Shown: positions 35,833 through 44,268, counted from the stretch's first letter. The stretch is DNA of 64,000 nt from Amycolatopsis sp. QT-25 (GCF_029369745.1 NZ_CP120210.1:7006001-7070000); one strand, 5' to 3'. The notes: generated by a model not told the origin, from the letters alone. Numbers and translations are program-made.

Positions 35833-36213
35833 ATGAGCGACGACCAGGTACCTCAGCCGCGAGGCGCCGAACAGGGCATCTCGCCGCTACGCCCGTATCT
35901 GCTCACCGCCGGCCGTGCGCAGCCGGTGGACGGCACGCTCGAAATCGAGGCTCAGGTGCTCACGAGCAGGCTCGGCGCGGCTTCGCACCTGAGGCTGACC
36001 TTCGAACGACGGGAGATCGTTTCCCTTTGCCGGGACACGAAATCCGTCGCCGAAGTGGCGGCGATGCTCGGCCTGCACATCGGCGTGGCCCGTGTCCTCG
36101 TGGCGGATCTCGCCGCGCTCGGCTACGTCGTGCTCCGTCGCCCTGCCGGAGCCTTCACCCAGGACCTCGGCATGATCGAAAGGGTCATTCGTGGACTCGA
36201 ATCAATTCGCTGA
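35833..36213 (+). CDS. cvnC: DUF742 protein, conservon CvnC
   Basis: A 126-residue winged-helix-like DUF742 protein. Typical blocks: LRPYLLTAGRAQP (about 19-31), LTFERREIVSLC (about 57-68), VAEVAAMLGLHIGVARVLVADLAALGYV. A GAGGGGACAAGG sequence precedes ATG 35833. It is the third gene of the conservon order and overlaps cvnD by 23 bp. Confidence 0.92.
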   Translation: MSDDQVPQPRGAEQGISPLRPYLLTAGRAQPVDGTLEIEAQVLTSRLGAASHLRLTFERREIVSLCRDTKSVAEVAAMLGLHIGVARVLVADLAALGYVVLRRPAGAFTQDLGMIERVIRGLESIR

Positions 36214-36784
36214 ACCGGTGTCGCGCAAACCGCCGACACCGGTCAAGATCGTCATCGCCGGCGGGTTCGGCGTCGGCAAGACGACCACCGTCGGCGCGAT
36301 CTCCGAGATCAAACCGCTGACCACCGAGGCGGCCATGACCTCGGCCGGCGCGGCCGTCGACGGCACCGGAGGGAACGTGCCGTCGAAGACCACCACCACG
36401 GTGGCGCTGGACTTCGGCTGCATCACCATCGACGAGGAGGTGAAGCTGTACCTCTTCGGCACGCCGGGGCAGGACCGGTTCGGGTTCATGTGGCACGACC
36501 TCGTGCTGGGGGCGCTGGGCGCGCTCGTCATCGTCGACACCCGCCGGCTCGACGACTGCTACCCGGCCGTCGACTACTTCGAGAAGGCCGGATTGCCGTT
36601 CGTGGTCGGGGTGAACGTCTTCGACGGCTCCCTCAAGCACGATCTCGAGGACGTGCGCTGGGCACTGGCGGTGGGCGAGGAAGTCCCGCTGATCACCTTC
36701 GACGCACGAGCTCGGCTGTCGGTCCGTGACGCGCTGCTCGCCGTACTGCACAACACCTTCCGGCGGGCTTCCGCCGCTTCCTGA
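36191..36784 (+). CDS. cvnD: Ras-like GTPase, conservon CvnD
   Basis: A 197-residue small GTPase of the MglA/Rab-like CvnD family. The P-loop is AGGFGVGKTTTV (23-34). Switch 2 is FGTPGQDRFGFMWHDL, with G in place of the usual DxxG start. Specificity residues are in VGVNVFDG (Asn-x-x-Asp-like: NVFD) and ITFDAR. It overlaps cvnC, as is usual for the cluster. In Streptomyces, conservons influence morphology and antibiotic production. Here the preceding ABC importer suggests a link to solute uptake. Confidence 0.92.
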   Translation: MDSNQFAEPVSRKPPTPVKIVIAGGFGVGKTTTVGAISEIKPLTTEAAMTSAGAAVDGTGGNVPSKTTTTVALDFGCITIDEEVKLYLFGTPGQDRFGFMWHDLVLGALGALVIVDTRRLDDCYPAVDYFEKAGLPFVVGVNVFDGSLKHDLEDVRWALAVGEEVPLITFDARARLSVRDALLAVLHNTFRRASAAS

Positions 36785-36797
36785 CCGGCCCCGCCCG

Positions 36798-36861
36798 CGC
36801 AATTCGGCACCTGCTTGCGGTGGTTCGAAGGCGAACCACCGCAAGCAGGTGCCGAATTGCG
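36798..36861. terminator. Perfect 30-bp stem hairpin (GCAATT family)
   Basis: Arms 36798-36827 and 36832-36861 are perfect complements around a 4-nt loop. The arm starts CGCAATTCGGCACCTGC. It lies between the convergent cvnD and TetR genes, 14 bp after cvnD. The core is shared with the hairpin at 50754 and related to the repeats at 8788, 45111 and 46127. Confidence 0.88.
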
Positions 36862-36876
36862 GCGGGGGTCCGGGGT

Positions 36877-37497
36877 TCAGGCGGGCCGGGTGATGGCGGC
36901 CAGCATGAGGGCGCGGAGTTCGGCGGCGACGTCGGCGACGGGCAGCGGCGGGGTGTGCGCCTGCCACTCGCGCAGCAGTCCGGTCGCCGCGCCGACGAGC
37001 GCGATCGCCGTCAGGTGGTAGTCGCGGTCCGGCGCCACGCCGTGCTCGGCGGCGTGCCGGGCCTCGGCTTCGATGAAGGCGGCCCACCGGTCGACCCATT
37101 CCCGGTGCTGCCTCTCCAAGGCGGCGCTGACCCCGACGGCCTCGACGTAGTTGAGCCGCGGCATCCGGGGATCCGAAGTCACCGTGCTGACGAAGACCTC
37201 CAGCAATGTCCCGATCCGGGTGACCGCGTCCGCGTCCGCCAGCCGTTCCAGTACGCCGGTGACGTGCTCCAGCGCGAGCGTGTTGATGCGCTCGTGCAGG
37301 GTCAGCAGCATCTTTTCCTTGCTCTCGAACTCCTCGTAGAAGTTGCGCGTCGAGACGCCGGCGCGGGCGCACAACTCGGTGATCTTCGCCTGCTGGTAGC
37401 CCGTCGACGTGAACAGGTCCAAGGCCGCGGCGAGCAGGCGTTCACGGCGTTCGGCGCGCCGTTGCTCGGGCGCGACCCCGCCGTAGGTGCGGGCCAC
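36877..37497 (-). CDS. TetR regulator divergent from lipase
   Basis: A 206-residue TetR-family protein. HTH: RERLLAAALDLFTSTGYQQAKITELCARAGVSTRNFYEEFESKEKML at about 17-63. GTG at 37497 is set by GGAGGAGG six bases upstream, so the longer frame is rejected. The C-terminal domain is not diagnostic. It is divergent from the secreted lipase with a strong palindrome between them, so it probably represses the lipase gene. Confidence 0.87.
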   Translation of the reverse strand: MARTYGGVAPEQRRAERRERLLAAALDLFTSTGYQQAKITELCARAGVSTRNFYEEFESKEKMLLTLHERINTLALEHVTGVLERLADADAVTRIGTLLEVFVSTVTSDPRMPRLNYVEAVGVSAALERQHREWVDRWAAFIEAEARHAAEHGVAPDRDYHLTAIALVGAATGLLREWQAHTPPLPVADVAAELRALMLAAITRPA

Positions 37498-37552
37498 TCG
37501 ACCTCCTCCGATTCGGTAACAGGGATTGCCAGATGCTACCCACTCCACCTAC

Positions 37553-37569
37553 ATTGCGAAAATCGCAAT
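37553..37569. promoter_or_regulatory. Perfect 17-bp palindrome, TetR operator candidate
   Basis: ATTGCGA-AAA-TCGCAAT, 20 bp before the lipase start and 56 bp from the TetR start. GGTA/TACC half-sites lie close by (37515-37540). The position suits repression of the lipase promoter by the divergent TetR. Confidence 0.6.
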
Positions 37570-37588
37570 TACCAAACTGGAGACGGCA

Positions 37589-38683
37589 ATGACGCTTCGG
37601 ACAGTTCTGGTCTCAGCCCTCACAGCCGCCCTGATGGGCGCGCCCGCCGCGCAAGCCGCGCCGAACGCCCCCGGGGATCTCGTCGATTACGAACCGGTCG
37701 TCGCCACCGCCCCGGCGAAGGCCTGGAAACTCGACTACCGCTCCACCTCGGCGACGGGACAGCCGAACACGGTGTCGGGCATCCTGCTGGTCCCGCACAC
37801 GCCGTGGACGAAGGGCGCGCGCCCGTTGGTCAGCTACGCCGTCGGCACCCACGGCCTCGGGGACCACTGCGCTCCGTCGACCCGGCTGACGAACGGGTCC
37901 GAGAACGAAGTCCTTCTGATGAGCCAGGCGCTTTCGCGCGGCTGGGCGGTCGTCGTGACCGACTACGAAGGCCTCGGCACCCCTGGCACGCACACCTACG
38001 CCGTCGGCCAGTCCGAAGGCCGGGCCGTCCTCGACGCCGCCCGCGCCGCCTCGAACGTGCCCGAAGCGGGCCTGTCCAAGACCGGGCCGGTCGGCGTTTT
38101 CGGCTACTCCCAAGGCGGTCAGGCCGCCGCCTTCGCCGGTGAACTCCAGCCGTCCTACGCACCCGACGTCAACCTGGTCGGCGTCGCGGAAGGCGGTGTC
38201 CCGGCGGATCTGAACGCGGTCCTGAAGTTCAACGACGGCGGCCCGGCGTTCGGCCTGGTGCTCGGCGCCGCTGTCGGCTACGCGACGGCGTACCCCGAAC
38301 TGCCGTTCGACGACGTGCTCACCGCGAAGGGCGAGAGGATGGTCGCGAGGGTCAAGGAAGCGTGCACCGTCGAACTCGGCGCGGCGGCGCCTTTCGCACG
38401 GCTCAACGACTTCACCACCGTGCCGGACGTTTCCTCGGACCCGCGCTGGCAGGCCCGGCTCGGCGAGAACCTCGCCGGCAAGACCAAACCGGGGGCGCCG
38501 GTCTACCTCTACCACGCGTCGCTGGACGAACTGATCCCGCTTTCGGTCGGCAAGGGCCTGCGCGACCGCTACCGCGCCCTCGGCGCCGACGTCACCTGGC
38601 AGGAATTCCCGCTGCTGGAGCACATCGGCGGTGTCGCGACGGGCGGACCGGTCGCGATGACCTGGCTGGGCACCAAGTTCTGA
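37589..38683 (+). CDS. Secreted lipase/esterase (alpha/beta-hydrolase, LIP family)
   Basis: A 364-residue exported hydrolase. Signal peptide 1-23 ends AQAA. The nucleophile Ser174 lies in FGYSQGGQAAAF, followed by YLYHASLDELIPLS, with the probable catalytic Asp, and LEHIGGVA, with the probable His. The pattern is that of secretory lipase (PF03583-type) and actinomycete triacylglycerol lipases. ATG 37589 follows TGGAGA. Product probably acts on lipids outside the cell. Regulated by the divergent TetR. Confidence 0.9.
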   Translation: MTLRTVLVSALTAALMGAPAAQAAPNAPGDLVDYEPVVATAPAKAWKLDYRSTSATGQPNTVSGILLVPHTPWTKGARPLVSYAVGTHGLGDHCAPSTRLTNGSENEVLLMSQALSRGWAVVVTDYEGLGTPGTHTYAVGQSEGRAVLDAARAASNVPEAGLSKTGPVGVFGYSQGGQAAAFAGELQPSYAPDVNLVGVAEGGVPADLNAVLKFNDGGPAFGLVLGAAVGYATAYPELPFDDVLTAKGERMVARVKEACTVELGAAAPFARLNDFTTVPDVSSDPRWQARLGENLAGKTKPGAPVYLYHASLDELIPLSVGKGLRDRYRALGADVTWQEFPLLEHIGGVATGGPVAMTWLGTKF

Positions 38684-39190
38684 CGTGGACCGAAAGGGCC
38701 TTTCAGCCCTCTTCGACCAACCGGAGCGCGGTCACGGCATCGGGCGCCAACGAAGTCGTGAGGGCCTCACCGGCGGCCAAAGGCGTCCGCGACCACCACT
38801 CACCCGAAGCCGCGAGGAGCACCGGCTCACCCACGACAAGGTCGGTCACCGGCCCCCGTCGTCCGGCGAGGTCGGCGAGGTCGGCGAGGTCGGAGTCCAA
38901 AGTGGAGTCCGGATCGCCGGTTTCCGCCCCGTGGATTCTCGAAACACGGGATCGACCTCGTCGATCGGTACACGCAAAGTGAACGTCGCTGTAACTCTTC
39001 GCGTACGAAGCGCGTTTTCACTGAATCGTTCTCGTAATCGTGACCGAAAGCACCACATCTTTCGATTGCCCCGGGCCCCGACGTGGAGCAAGGTTTGTCC
39101 ATCCGTGCGATGAGGCGCGCCTACGCTGCGTGTATCCCGTCCACGCGTGAACACAAAGCCGGGGAATGCGCATCGAAAGGTTTCACCACA
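38684..39190. other. 507-bp region before citA
   Basis: No strong gene is present apart from a weak minus-strand frame (38703-38900). A GGCGAGGTC repeat lies near 38873-38895. The citA promoter should lie in the last 200 bp. Nothing else is recognised. Confidence 0.5.
38703..38900 (-). CDS. Weak orphan frame, possible remnant
   Basis: A 65-residue frame that starts at a TTG with no ribosome binding site. LADLADLAGRRGPVTDLVVG, SGEWWSRTPLAAGEAL and APDAVTALRLVEEG look like genuine protein and resemble the C-terminal beta-domain of a larger enzyme. The frame stays open for some way upstream without a usable start. It is either the remnant 3' end of a lost gene or a false positive. Function unknown. 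Confidence 0.3.
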   Translation of the reverse strand: MDSDLADLADLAGRRGPVTDLVVGEPVLLAASGEWWSRTPLAAGEALTTSLAPDAVTALRLVEEG

Positions 39191-40342
39191 GTGAGTACCT
39201 CCACGATCAGCACCAATCAGCCGTCGGACGAGGTCGACGACGGTTTCCGACCGGGTCTCGAGGGCGTGGTCGCCTTCAAGACCGAAATCGCCGAGCCCGA
39301 CCGGGACGGTGGCGCGCTGCGCTATCGCGGTGTCGACATCGAGGATCTCGCCGGCAAGGTGACCTTCGGTGACGTCTGGGGGCTTCTCGTCGACAGCCGC
39401 TTCGGGCACGGGCTACCGCCCGCCGAACCGTTCCCGCTGCCGGTGCACACCGGTGACGTCCGGGTCGACGTCCAGGCCGCGCTGGCCATGCTCGCCCCGA
39501 TCTGGGGGTACCGGCCGCTGCTCGACATCACCGACGAGGAGGCGCGCGACCAGCTCGCCCGTGCCTCGGTGATGGCGCTTTCGTACGTCGCCCAGTCCGC
39601 GCGCGGCATCGGCCGGCCCGCCGTCCCGCAGACCCGGGTCGACGAAGCGCAGTCGATCACCGAACGCTTCATGGTCCGCTGGCGCGGTGAGCCCGACCCG
39701 GCCCACGTCAAGGCCATCGACGCCTACTGGGTCTCGGCCGCCGAGCACGGTCTCAACGCCTCCACCTTCACCGCCAGGGTCATCGCCTCGACCGGCGCCG
39801 ACGTCGCCGCGGCGCTGTCCGGCGCGATCGGCGCCATGTCCGGCCCGCTGCACGGCGGCGCGCCGGCGCGAGTGCTGCCGATGATCGAAGAGGTCGAGAA
39901 GACCGGCGACGCGGTCGGCCTGGTCAAGGGCATCCTGGACCGCAAGGAACGGATGATGGGCTTCGGGCACCGCGTGTACCGTGCCGAGGACCCGCGGGCG
40001 CGCGTGCTGCGCCGCACCTGCCAGGAGCTCGGCGCGGCGCGTTACGAGGCGGCCGCGGAGCTGGAGCAGGTGGCGCTGAAGGAGCTGCGCGAGCGGCGTC
40101 CGGATCACCCGATCGAGACCAACGTCGAGTTCTGGGCGGCCGTGATCCTGGACTTCGCCCAGGTGCCGCCGCACATGATGCCCGCGATGTTCAGCTCGGC
40201 GCGCACCGCGGGCTGGGCCGCGCACATCCTGGAGCAGAAGAAGACCGGCCGCCTCGTGCGCCCGTCGGCGAAGTACGTCGGCCCGGAGCCGCGTAAGCCG
40301 GAGGACGTCGAAGGCTGGGACCTGGTCGCGAAGCAGTCCTAG
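39191..40342 (+). CDS. citA: Citrate synthase 2
   Basis: A 383-residue short-form citrate synthase. Catalytic residues: His in SGPLHGGAPARVLPM, His in MMGFGHRVYRAEDPR and Asp replaced by Glu in NVEFWAAVILDFAQVP (the GltA equivalent is NVDFYTGL). It lacks the N-terminal beta-domain present in GltA. The Asp to Glu change is common in CitA-type enzymes, as I recall. GTG 39191 gives the start VSTSTIS; an AAAGG lies 15 bp upstream. Whether it works as citrate or methylcitrate synthase cannot be decided here. Confidence 0.9.
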   Translation: MSTSTISTNQPSDEVDDGFRPGLEGVVAFKTEIAEPDRDGGALRYRGVDIEDLAGKVTFGDVWGLLVDSRFGHGLPPAEPFPLPVHTGDVRVDVQAALAMLAPIWGYRPLLDITDEEARDQLARASVMALSYVAQSARGIGRPAVPQTRVDEAQSITERFMVRWRGEPDPAHVKAIDAYWVSAAEHGLNASTFTARVIASTGADVAAALSGAIGAMSGPLHGGAPARVLPMIEEVEKTGDAVGLVKGILDRKERMMGFGHRVYRAEDPRARVLRRTCQELGAARYEAAAELEQVALKELRERRPDHPIETNVEFWAAVILDFAQVPPHMMPAMFSSARTAGWAAHILEQKKTGRLVRPSAKYVGPEPRKPEDVEGWDLVAKQS

Positions 40343-40348
40343 CAGCGC

Positions 40349-40401
40349 GCTATGAAAGGTCCTTTCCTTGCGAAATTTGCCAGGAAAGGACCTTTCATAG
40401 C
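40349..40401. terminator. Hairpin after citA, same family as gltA hairpin
   Basis: The stem starts GCTATGAAAGGTCCTTTCCT (40349-40368) and pairs with 40382-40401 perfectly over 20 bp, with an imperfect apex. It lies just past the citA stop, overlaps the stop of the convergent TetR gene and shares ATGAAAGGTCCTTTCCTTGC with the hairpin after gltA. Confidence 0.85.
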
Positions 40402-41012
40402 ATCCGCGGGACCGAAGAATCGTGTCGCGCCGTCGCCGAAAGCATGGCCGTGAGCTGATCGACCAGCCACCCGTCGAGCATCTCGCGCGGCACGGCACGC
40501 TCCTGGAGCCAGCTCAGCAGCGAACCCTCCACCACCGCGGTCCAGCAGCGCAGGGTCAGCAGGAGCATGGGCGAGGGCTCCGACACTCCCAGCGCGTCGA
40601 GGATGAGCTCGACGGCACGATTGCGGACCTCGTCGATCGCCGCGTCCGTCTCCGAGGTCGCGATCACCGAACCGCTGCGCAACAAGGCGACGTAGCCCGC
40701 GCGATAGTGGTCGGCGACGTCGATCAGTCCGCGGACGGCGGCCCGCAGCCGCGTTTCGGGCGGCCCTTCCTCGAGTCCGGCAAGGCCGTCGATGAGCCCT
40801 TCGGTGACCGTTTTCAGTGCTTCGACCTGAAGTTCCCGCAGACTCGAGAAGTACCGGTAGAACAGCGGCCGCGAAACCTCGGCGTGGGCGATGATGTCGT
40901 CGACCGTGACGAGTTCGGGGGCGCGCGAACCGAACAGGTCCAGCGCGGCGCGGATCAAGTCCTCGCGGCGCGCTTCCGCCGACATCCGGCGAGGACGTCT
41001 GACAGAGGTCAC
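40395..41012 (-). CDS. TetR regulator coupled to the EphD-like gene
   Basis: A 205-residue TetR protein. HTH: REDLIRAALDLFGSRAPELVTVDDIIAHAEVSRPLFYRYFSSLRELQ at about 17-63. GTG at 41012 overlaps the stop of the upstream hydrolase-SDR gene by GTGA, so it is the second gene of that operon and probably feeds back on the operator at 42718. Its C-terminal ligand domain is not recognised. Confidence 0.86.
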   Translation of the reverse strand: MTSVRRPRRMSAEARREDLIRAALDLFGSRAPELVTVDDIIAHAEVSRPLFYRYFSSLRELQVEALKTVTEGLIDGLAGLEEGPPETRLRAAVRGLIDVADHYRAGYVALLRSGSVIATSETDAAIDEVRNRAVELILDALGVSEPSPMLLLTLRCWTAVVEGSLLSWLQERAVPREMLDGWLVDQLTAMLSATARHDSSVPRML

Positions 41013-42715
41013 GGGGTGACGTCCAGTTTCGCCGCCGCCCGCAGCAGTCCGGGGGTGAGCCGGGAGAGGACGAGCGCGGCCTTGGCCTCCGGCGTCGACG
41101 GCTGGATCGCCTTGTCCTTCTCGACGGCGCGCAGGATGTCGCGAGCGACCTTCTCCGGGCCGAAACCGCGTTTCGCGTACAGCTTGCTGCTCGACTTCTG
41201 GCGCCGCCTCTGTTCGACGTCGTCGACGCCGACGAAGCGAGTGGTGCTGGTGATGTTCGTGTTCACGATGCCGGGGCAGATCGCGGTGACGCCGATGTTC
41301 TCGGCGGCCAGCTCCGCCCGCAGGCACACGCTCAACGTCAGCACGGCCGATTTCGTGGTGGCGTAGGCCGAAAGGATCTTCGACGGCAGGTAGGCGGCGG
41401 CCGAGGCGACGTTGACGATCTGGCCGCCTTCGGCCCGCTCGCGCATCTGCCCGGCGAAGACGCGGCAGCCGTGGATGACGCCCCACAGGTTCACGTCGAT
41501 GAGGCGTTCCCAGTCCTTGACCGTCGTGTCGAGGAACGGGCCGGACAGCCCGATCCCCGCGTTGTTCACGACGATGTCCGGGACCCCGAACTCCTTCTTG
41601 ACCCGCAGGGCGAACTTCTCGACCGCCTCGGTGTCAGAGGAGTCCACTGTGTACTCCCCGACGGTGGCACCCTTGTCACGCAGCAGTTTCGCGGTCTCCG
41701 CCGCGGCCGGGCCGTCGATGTCGGTGATGATCAGGTCGGCGCCCTTGTCCGCGAACGCGAGCGCCGTCGCGCGGCCGATCCCGCTGCCGGCGCCGGTGAC
41801 CACGACGAGCCTGTGCGCGAAACCTTTCGACCTGGCCCGCTTGAGCGCGCGGCTCTCTTCACCGCCTTCGACGTGGTCGATCAGCTCGGCGGTGGCGGCG
41901 GCGATCACCTGCGGCTTCTCGCGGACCACCCAGTGCGTGCCGACGATCCGGCGCACCCGCAGGTCCGGCGCCCAGCGCTCGATCTCGGTCTGCAAGGGTG
42001 TGGTGACGAACTTGTCGCCGGTGGGGGCGAGCACTTGCACCGGGATCTCGGCGTTACCCGGCCGGGGCCGGGAGAGCCGCGTGAACATGTTGGCGCGGTA
42101 GAGGTTGAGCCCGTACAGTCCGTCCGAAGTGGACGGTTTCGCGGCCGCTGGATCCATTCTGCCGATGAGCGCGCCCATCGCGCCGGTGCGCCACAACAGC
42201 TGCGGGATCAGCGGGAGCTGGAATCCGAGGATGTACGTCGAGTGCACTCCTTGCACGAGCGCGTTCTTGAGCCGCTTCGGGCTCGGGCGCAGCTGGGCGC
42301 GGAACCACGCTCCGGCGTGATCGAGACTCGGCCCGGAGATCGACGTGAAGGACGCGAGCCGTTGCCGCAGCCTTTCGCCGGTGACCGAATGCCACGTCTG
42401 GATGGAGCCCCAGTCGTGGGCGAGCAGATGAACCTTGCCCTCGGACTGGACCTCGTCGATCACCGAAGCGAGGTCATCGGACAGCTGGTCCAACTTGTAG
42501 GACACTCGTCCCGAAGGCTTGTCCGAGCGGCCGGCGCCGCGGACGTCGTAGACGACGACCCGATAGCGGCGCTCCAGCAGGGCGGCGACGCCGTCCCACA
42601 TCGAGCCGTTGTCCGGGTATCCGTGGACGAGCACCACCGTGGGCGCGTCGTCGACCCCGGTCACCCGGACCGAGAGGCGGACACCGTCGCTGGCCGTCAC
42701 CCACGTATGAGACAT
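41009..42715 (-). CDS. ephD: EphD-like alpha/beta-hydrolase and SDR fusion
   Basis: A 568-residue two-domain enzyme. Residues 1-285 are an alpha/beta-hydrolase of the epoxide hydrolase type: HGYPDNGSMWD (31-41) and nucleophile Asp101 in LLAHDWGS. Residues 300-568 are a short-chain dehydrogenase: TGAGSGIG (307-314), NNAG (384-387), Ser438, Tyr451 and Lys455, all spaced correctly. The M. tuberculosis homologue I recall, EphD, acts in mycolic acid metabolism. Here a role in lipid or epoxide detoxification is likely. A downstream TetR gene is coupled. Confidence 0.88.
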   Translation of the reverse strand: MSHTWVTASDGVRLSVRVTGVDDAPTVVLVHGYPDNGSMWDGVAALLERRYRVVVYDVRGAGRSDKPSGRVSYKLDQLSDDLASVIDEVQSEGKVHLLAHDWGSIQTWHSVTGERLRQRLASFTSISGPSLDHAGAWFRAQLRPSPKRLKNALVQGVHSTYILGFQLPLIPQLLWRTGAMGALIGRMDPAAAKPSTSDGLYGLNLYRANMFTRLSRPRPGNAEIPVQVLAPTGDKFVTTPLQTEIERWAPDLRVRRIVGTHWVVREKPQVIAAATAELIDHVEGGEESRALKRARSKGFAHRLVVVTGAGSGIGRATALAFADKGADLIITDIDGPAAAETAKLLRDKGATVGEYTVDSSDTEAVEKFALRVKKEFGVPDIVVNNAGIGLSGPFLDTTVKDWERLIDVNLWGVIHGCRVFAGQMRERAEGGQIVNVASAAAYLPSKILSAYATTKSAVLTLSVCLRAELAAENIGVTAICPGIVNTNITSTTRFVGVDDVEQRRRQKSSSKLYAKRGFGPEKVARDILRAVEKDKAIQPSTPEAKAALVLSRLTPGLLRAAAKLDVTP

Positions 42716-42717
42716 GG

Positions 42718-42739
42718 TGTCATGTTAGACAACATGTCA
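42718..42739. promoter_or_regulatory. 22-bp palindrome before the EphD-like gene
   Basis: TGTCATGTT-AGAC-AACATGTCA with a single mismatch between arms, ending two bases before the ATG. It is probably an operator for the coupled TetR at 40395. Its overlap with the start region means repressor binding would block transcription or leaderless translation start. Confidence 0.6.
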
Positions 42740-44236
42740 ACAAGACGGCTTCTTCAGCAGCGCGCGACCGGCCGTCCATCCGGTGTCGATCACCAGGACG
42801 AAGGTCCAGATCCGGCCGAGGTTCAGCAGCCAGTGACCACTCGAGTTCCAGAACCAGTCGGCCGCGTGAGGGGCGCCGAACAACGCCTCGACGGGCCAGC
42901 TGTACCCGGTGACCGCCAACGCCGCCTGCGCGACGACGTACACCACGACATGGATCGTCCAGGCGCGGAGTGGATTCGAGCGCTTGTTCGCCTCCTCCGT
43001 CACCGATTCGGCCGCTTGCGGACGTTCCCCGATCGTGCGGGTGGCCGGCTTTTCCTTTTGTGACACCGTTTTTCGTGGTTCCACGGGAAACTCCGCAACT
43101 CCGACACGCCGTACGGCACCACGGACCACGAACGATCCGAAGAGCAGGAGCGCCGCCGCGCCGAAGCAGGCGACGCGCCATCCAGTATCCGAACCATAGA
43201 GCTGACCCGCCACGAAGGTCCCGGCCGTCGCTCCCAGTAGCGTCGCGCTCTCGTAGATGCCCATCGCCCGGCCGAGGCTGAGCCCGGCCGCCTCGGCGAC
43301 CACCGCCTGCTCCACCGGAATGGCCGCCGCGAACGCCGCGGCGGACAGCACCCACATGACCGCGAGCATCGGCGGACTCGGTGCTAACGACAGGCCCGCG
43401 GCGAAGGTCGCGCTCGCCACCATCGCCAAGGCGAGCACGCGCGTCCGGCCGACCTTGCGGACGAAGCCGTGCAGATGGTCCGGCAGCAGGCTGTAGACGA
43501 TGAAGCCGGGGATGAACACGGCGGCGATTTCGCCGAGTTGCAGTCGATGCCCGCGTTGCAGATGCATCAGGAGCAACAGGGCGACCCCGGCCTCGGCCAT
43601 CGCGGTCAACGCGACCAGCGCCAGCATCGGGCGCATCCTCTTGCCCAACTGGGAAAGCCGTGGCGCGCCCGCTTCGCGCACCGGCGCGGACGGCGCGTTC
43701 AGCAGGACCACCGCGGCCACCGCACAGGCCGCCGCGCCGAGCCAGAACACGCCCCGGTAATCGATCCAGGCGATCGCGGTCAGCGCGACCACGAACGCGA
43801 TCCACGTGCCGCCGCCCTCGGCCGCGAACAGCTTGCTGAACGCGCTGTCGTCCCTCGCGAGCCCTTCCCCCACCCGAGCTCGCAACGCGACCCAGAACAG
43901 CGCTCCACCCGTACCACCGAGAACCGCGGCCAGGTAAGCGACTTCGATGCCCGGGGTCACCGCGTATACCACAAAGGACAGTCCATACAGGATCGCGCCG
44001 ATGGCCGAGATCCGGCCGCGGTCGAACCGGTCCGCGAGCGAGCCCGCGATCGGCCGGACCACGAACGACACCAGCGTCTCCACGGCGGTCAGCGCCCCGA
44101 CCTCGGCCGCCGACGCGCCGAGCCGGCTTCCCACCCACAACGGCAGCAGGAAATCGAGAACCTCCGCCGGACCTTTGGTCAGCGCGGCGGCGAACCGGTT
44201 CTCCTCCGCCCGCCGCCGGTGTGCGATTTCTTCCAC
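42737..44236 (-). CDS. MFS transporter with extra C-terminal membrane domain
   Basis: A 499-residue protein. Residues 15-400 are a 12-helix major facilitator, with VRPIAGSLADRFDRGR in the loop after TM2. A polar linker (RKTVSQKEKPATRTIGERPQ) is followed by about 80 residues, RAWTIHVVVYVVAQAALAVTG to WFWNSSGHWLLNLGRIWTF. This tail forms two more membrane helices and is not part of usual MFS proteins; its identity is unknown. GTG at 44236 is used because upstream residues read through a promoter palindrome. Likely efflux; divergent TetR at 44522 may control it. Confidence 0.82.
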   Translation of the reverse strand: MEEIAHRRRAEENRFAAALTKGPAEVLDFLLPLWVGSRLGASAAEVGALTAVETLVSFVVRPIAGSLADRFDRGRISAIGAILYGLSFVVYAVTPGIEVAYLAAVLGGTGGALFWVALRARVGEGLARDDSAFSKLFAAEGGGTWIAFVVALTAIAWIDYRGVFWLGAAACAVAAVVLLNAPSAPVREAGAPRLSQLGKRMRPMLALVALTAMAEAGVALLLLMHLQRGHRLQLGEIAAVFIPGFIVYSLLPDHLHGFVRKVGRTRVLALAMVASATFAAGLSLAPSPPMLAVMWVLSAAAFAAAIPVEQAVVAEAAGLSLGRAMGIYESATLLGATAGTFVAGQLYGSDTGWRVACFGAAALLLFGSFVVRGAVRRVGVAEFPVEPRKTVSQKEKPATRTIGERPQAAESVTEEANKRSNPLRAWTIHVVVYVVAQAALAVTGYSWPVEALFGAPHAADWFWNSSGHWLLNLGRIWTFVLVIDTGWTAGRALLKKPSC

Positions 44237-44252
44237 CCCGGTACCCCCTGTC

Positions 44253-44268
44253 GAATACGACTGTATTC
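44253..44268. promoter_or_regulatory. 16-bp palindrome upstream of MFS gene
   Basis: GAATAC-GACT-GTATTC, perfect 6-bp arms, 16 bp before the MFS start. It is a candidate operator for the divergent TetR regulator at 44522. Confidence 0.5.

Noticed and set aside
38684..39113. 142-codon plus-strand gene before citA
   Set aside because: Lacks a ribosome binding site and protein-like composition; it overlaps the citA promoter region.
39083..39190. N-terminal extension of citA
   Set aside because: Residues before VSTSTIS do not resemble citrate synthase and lie in the promoter region.
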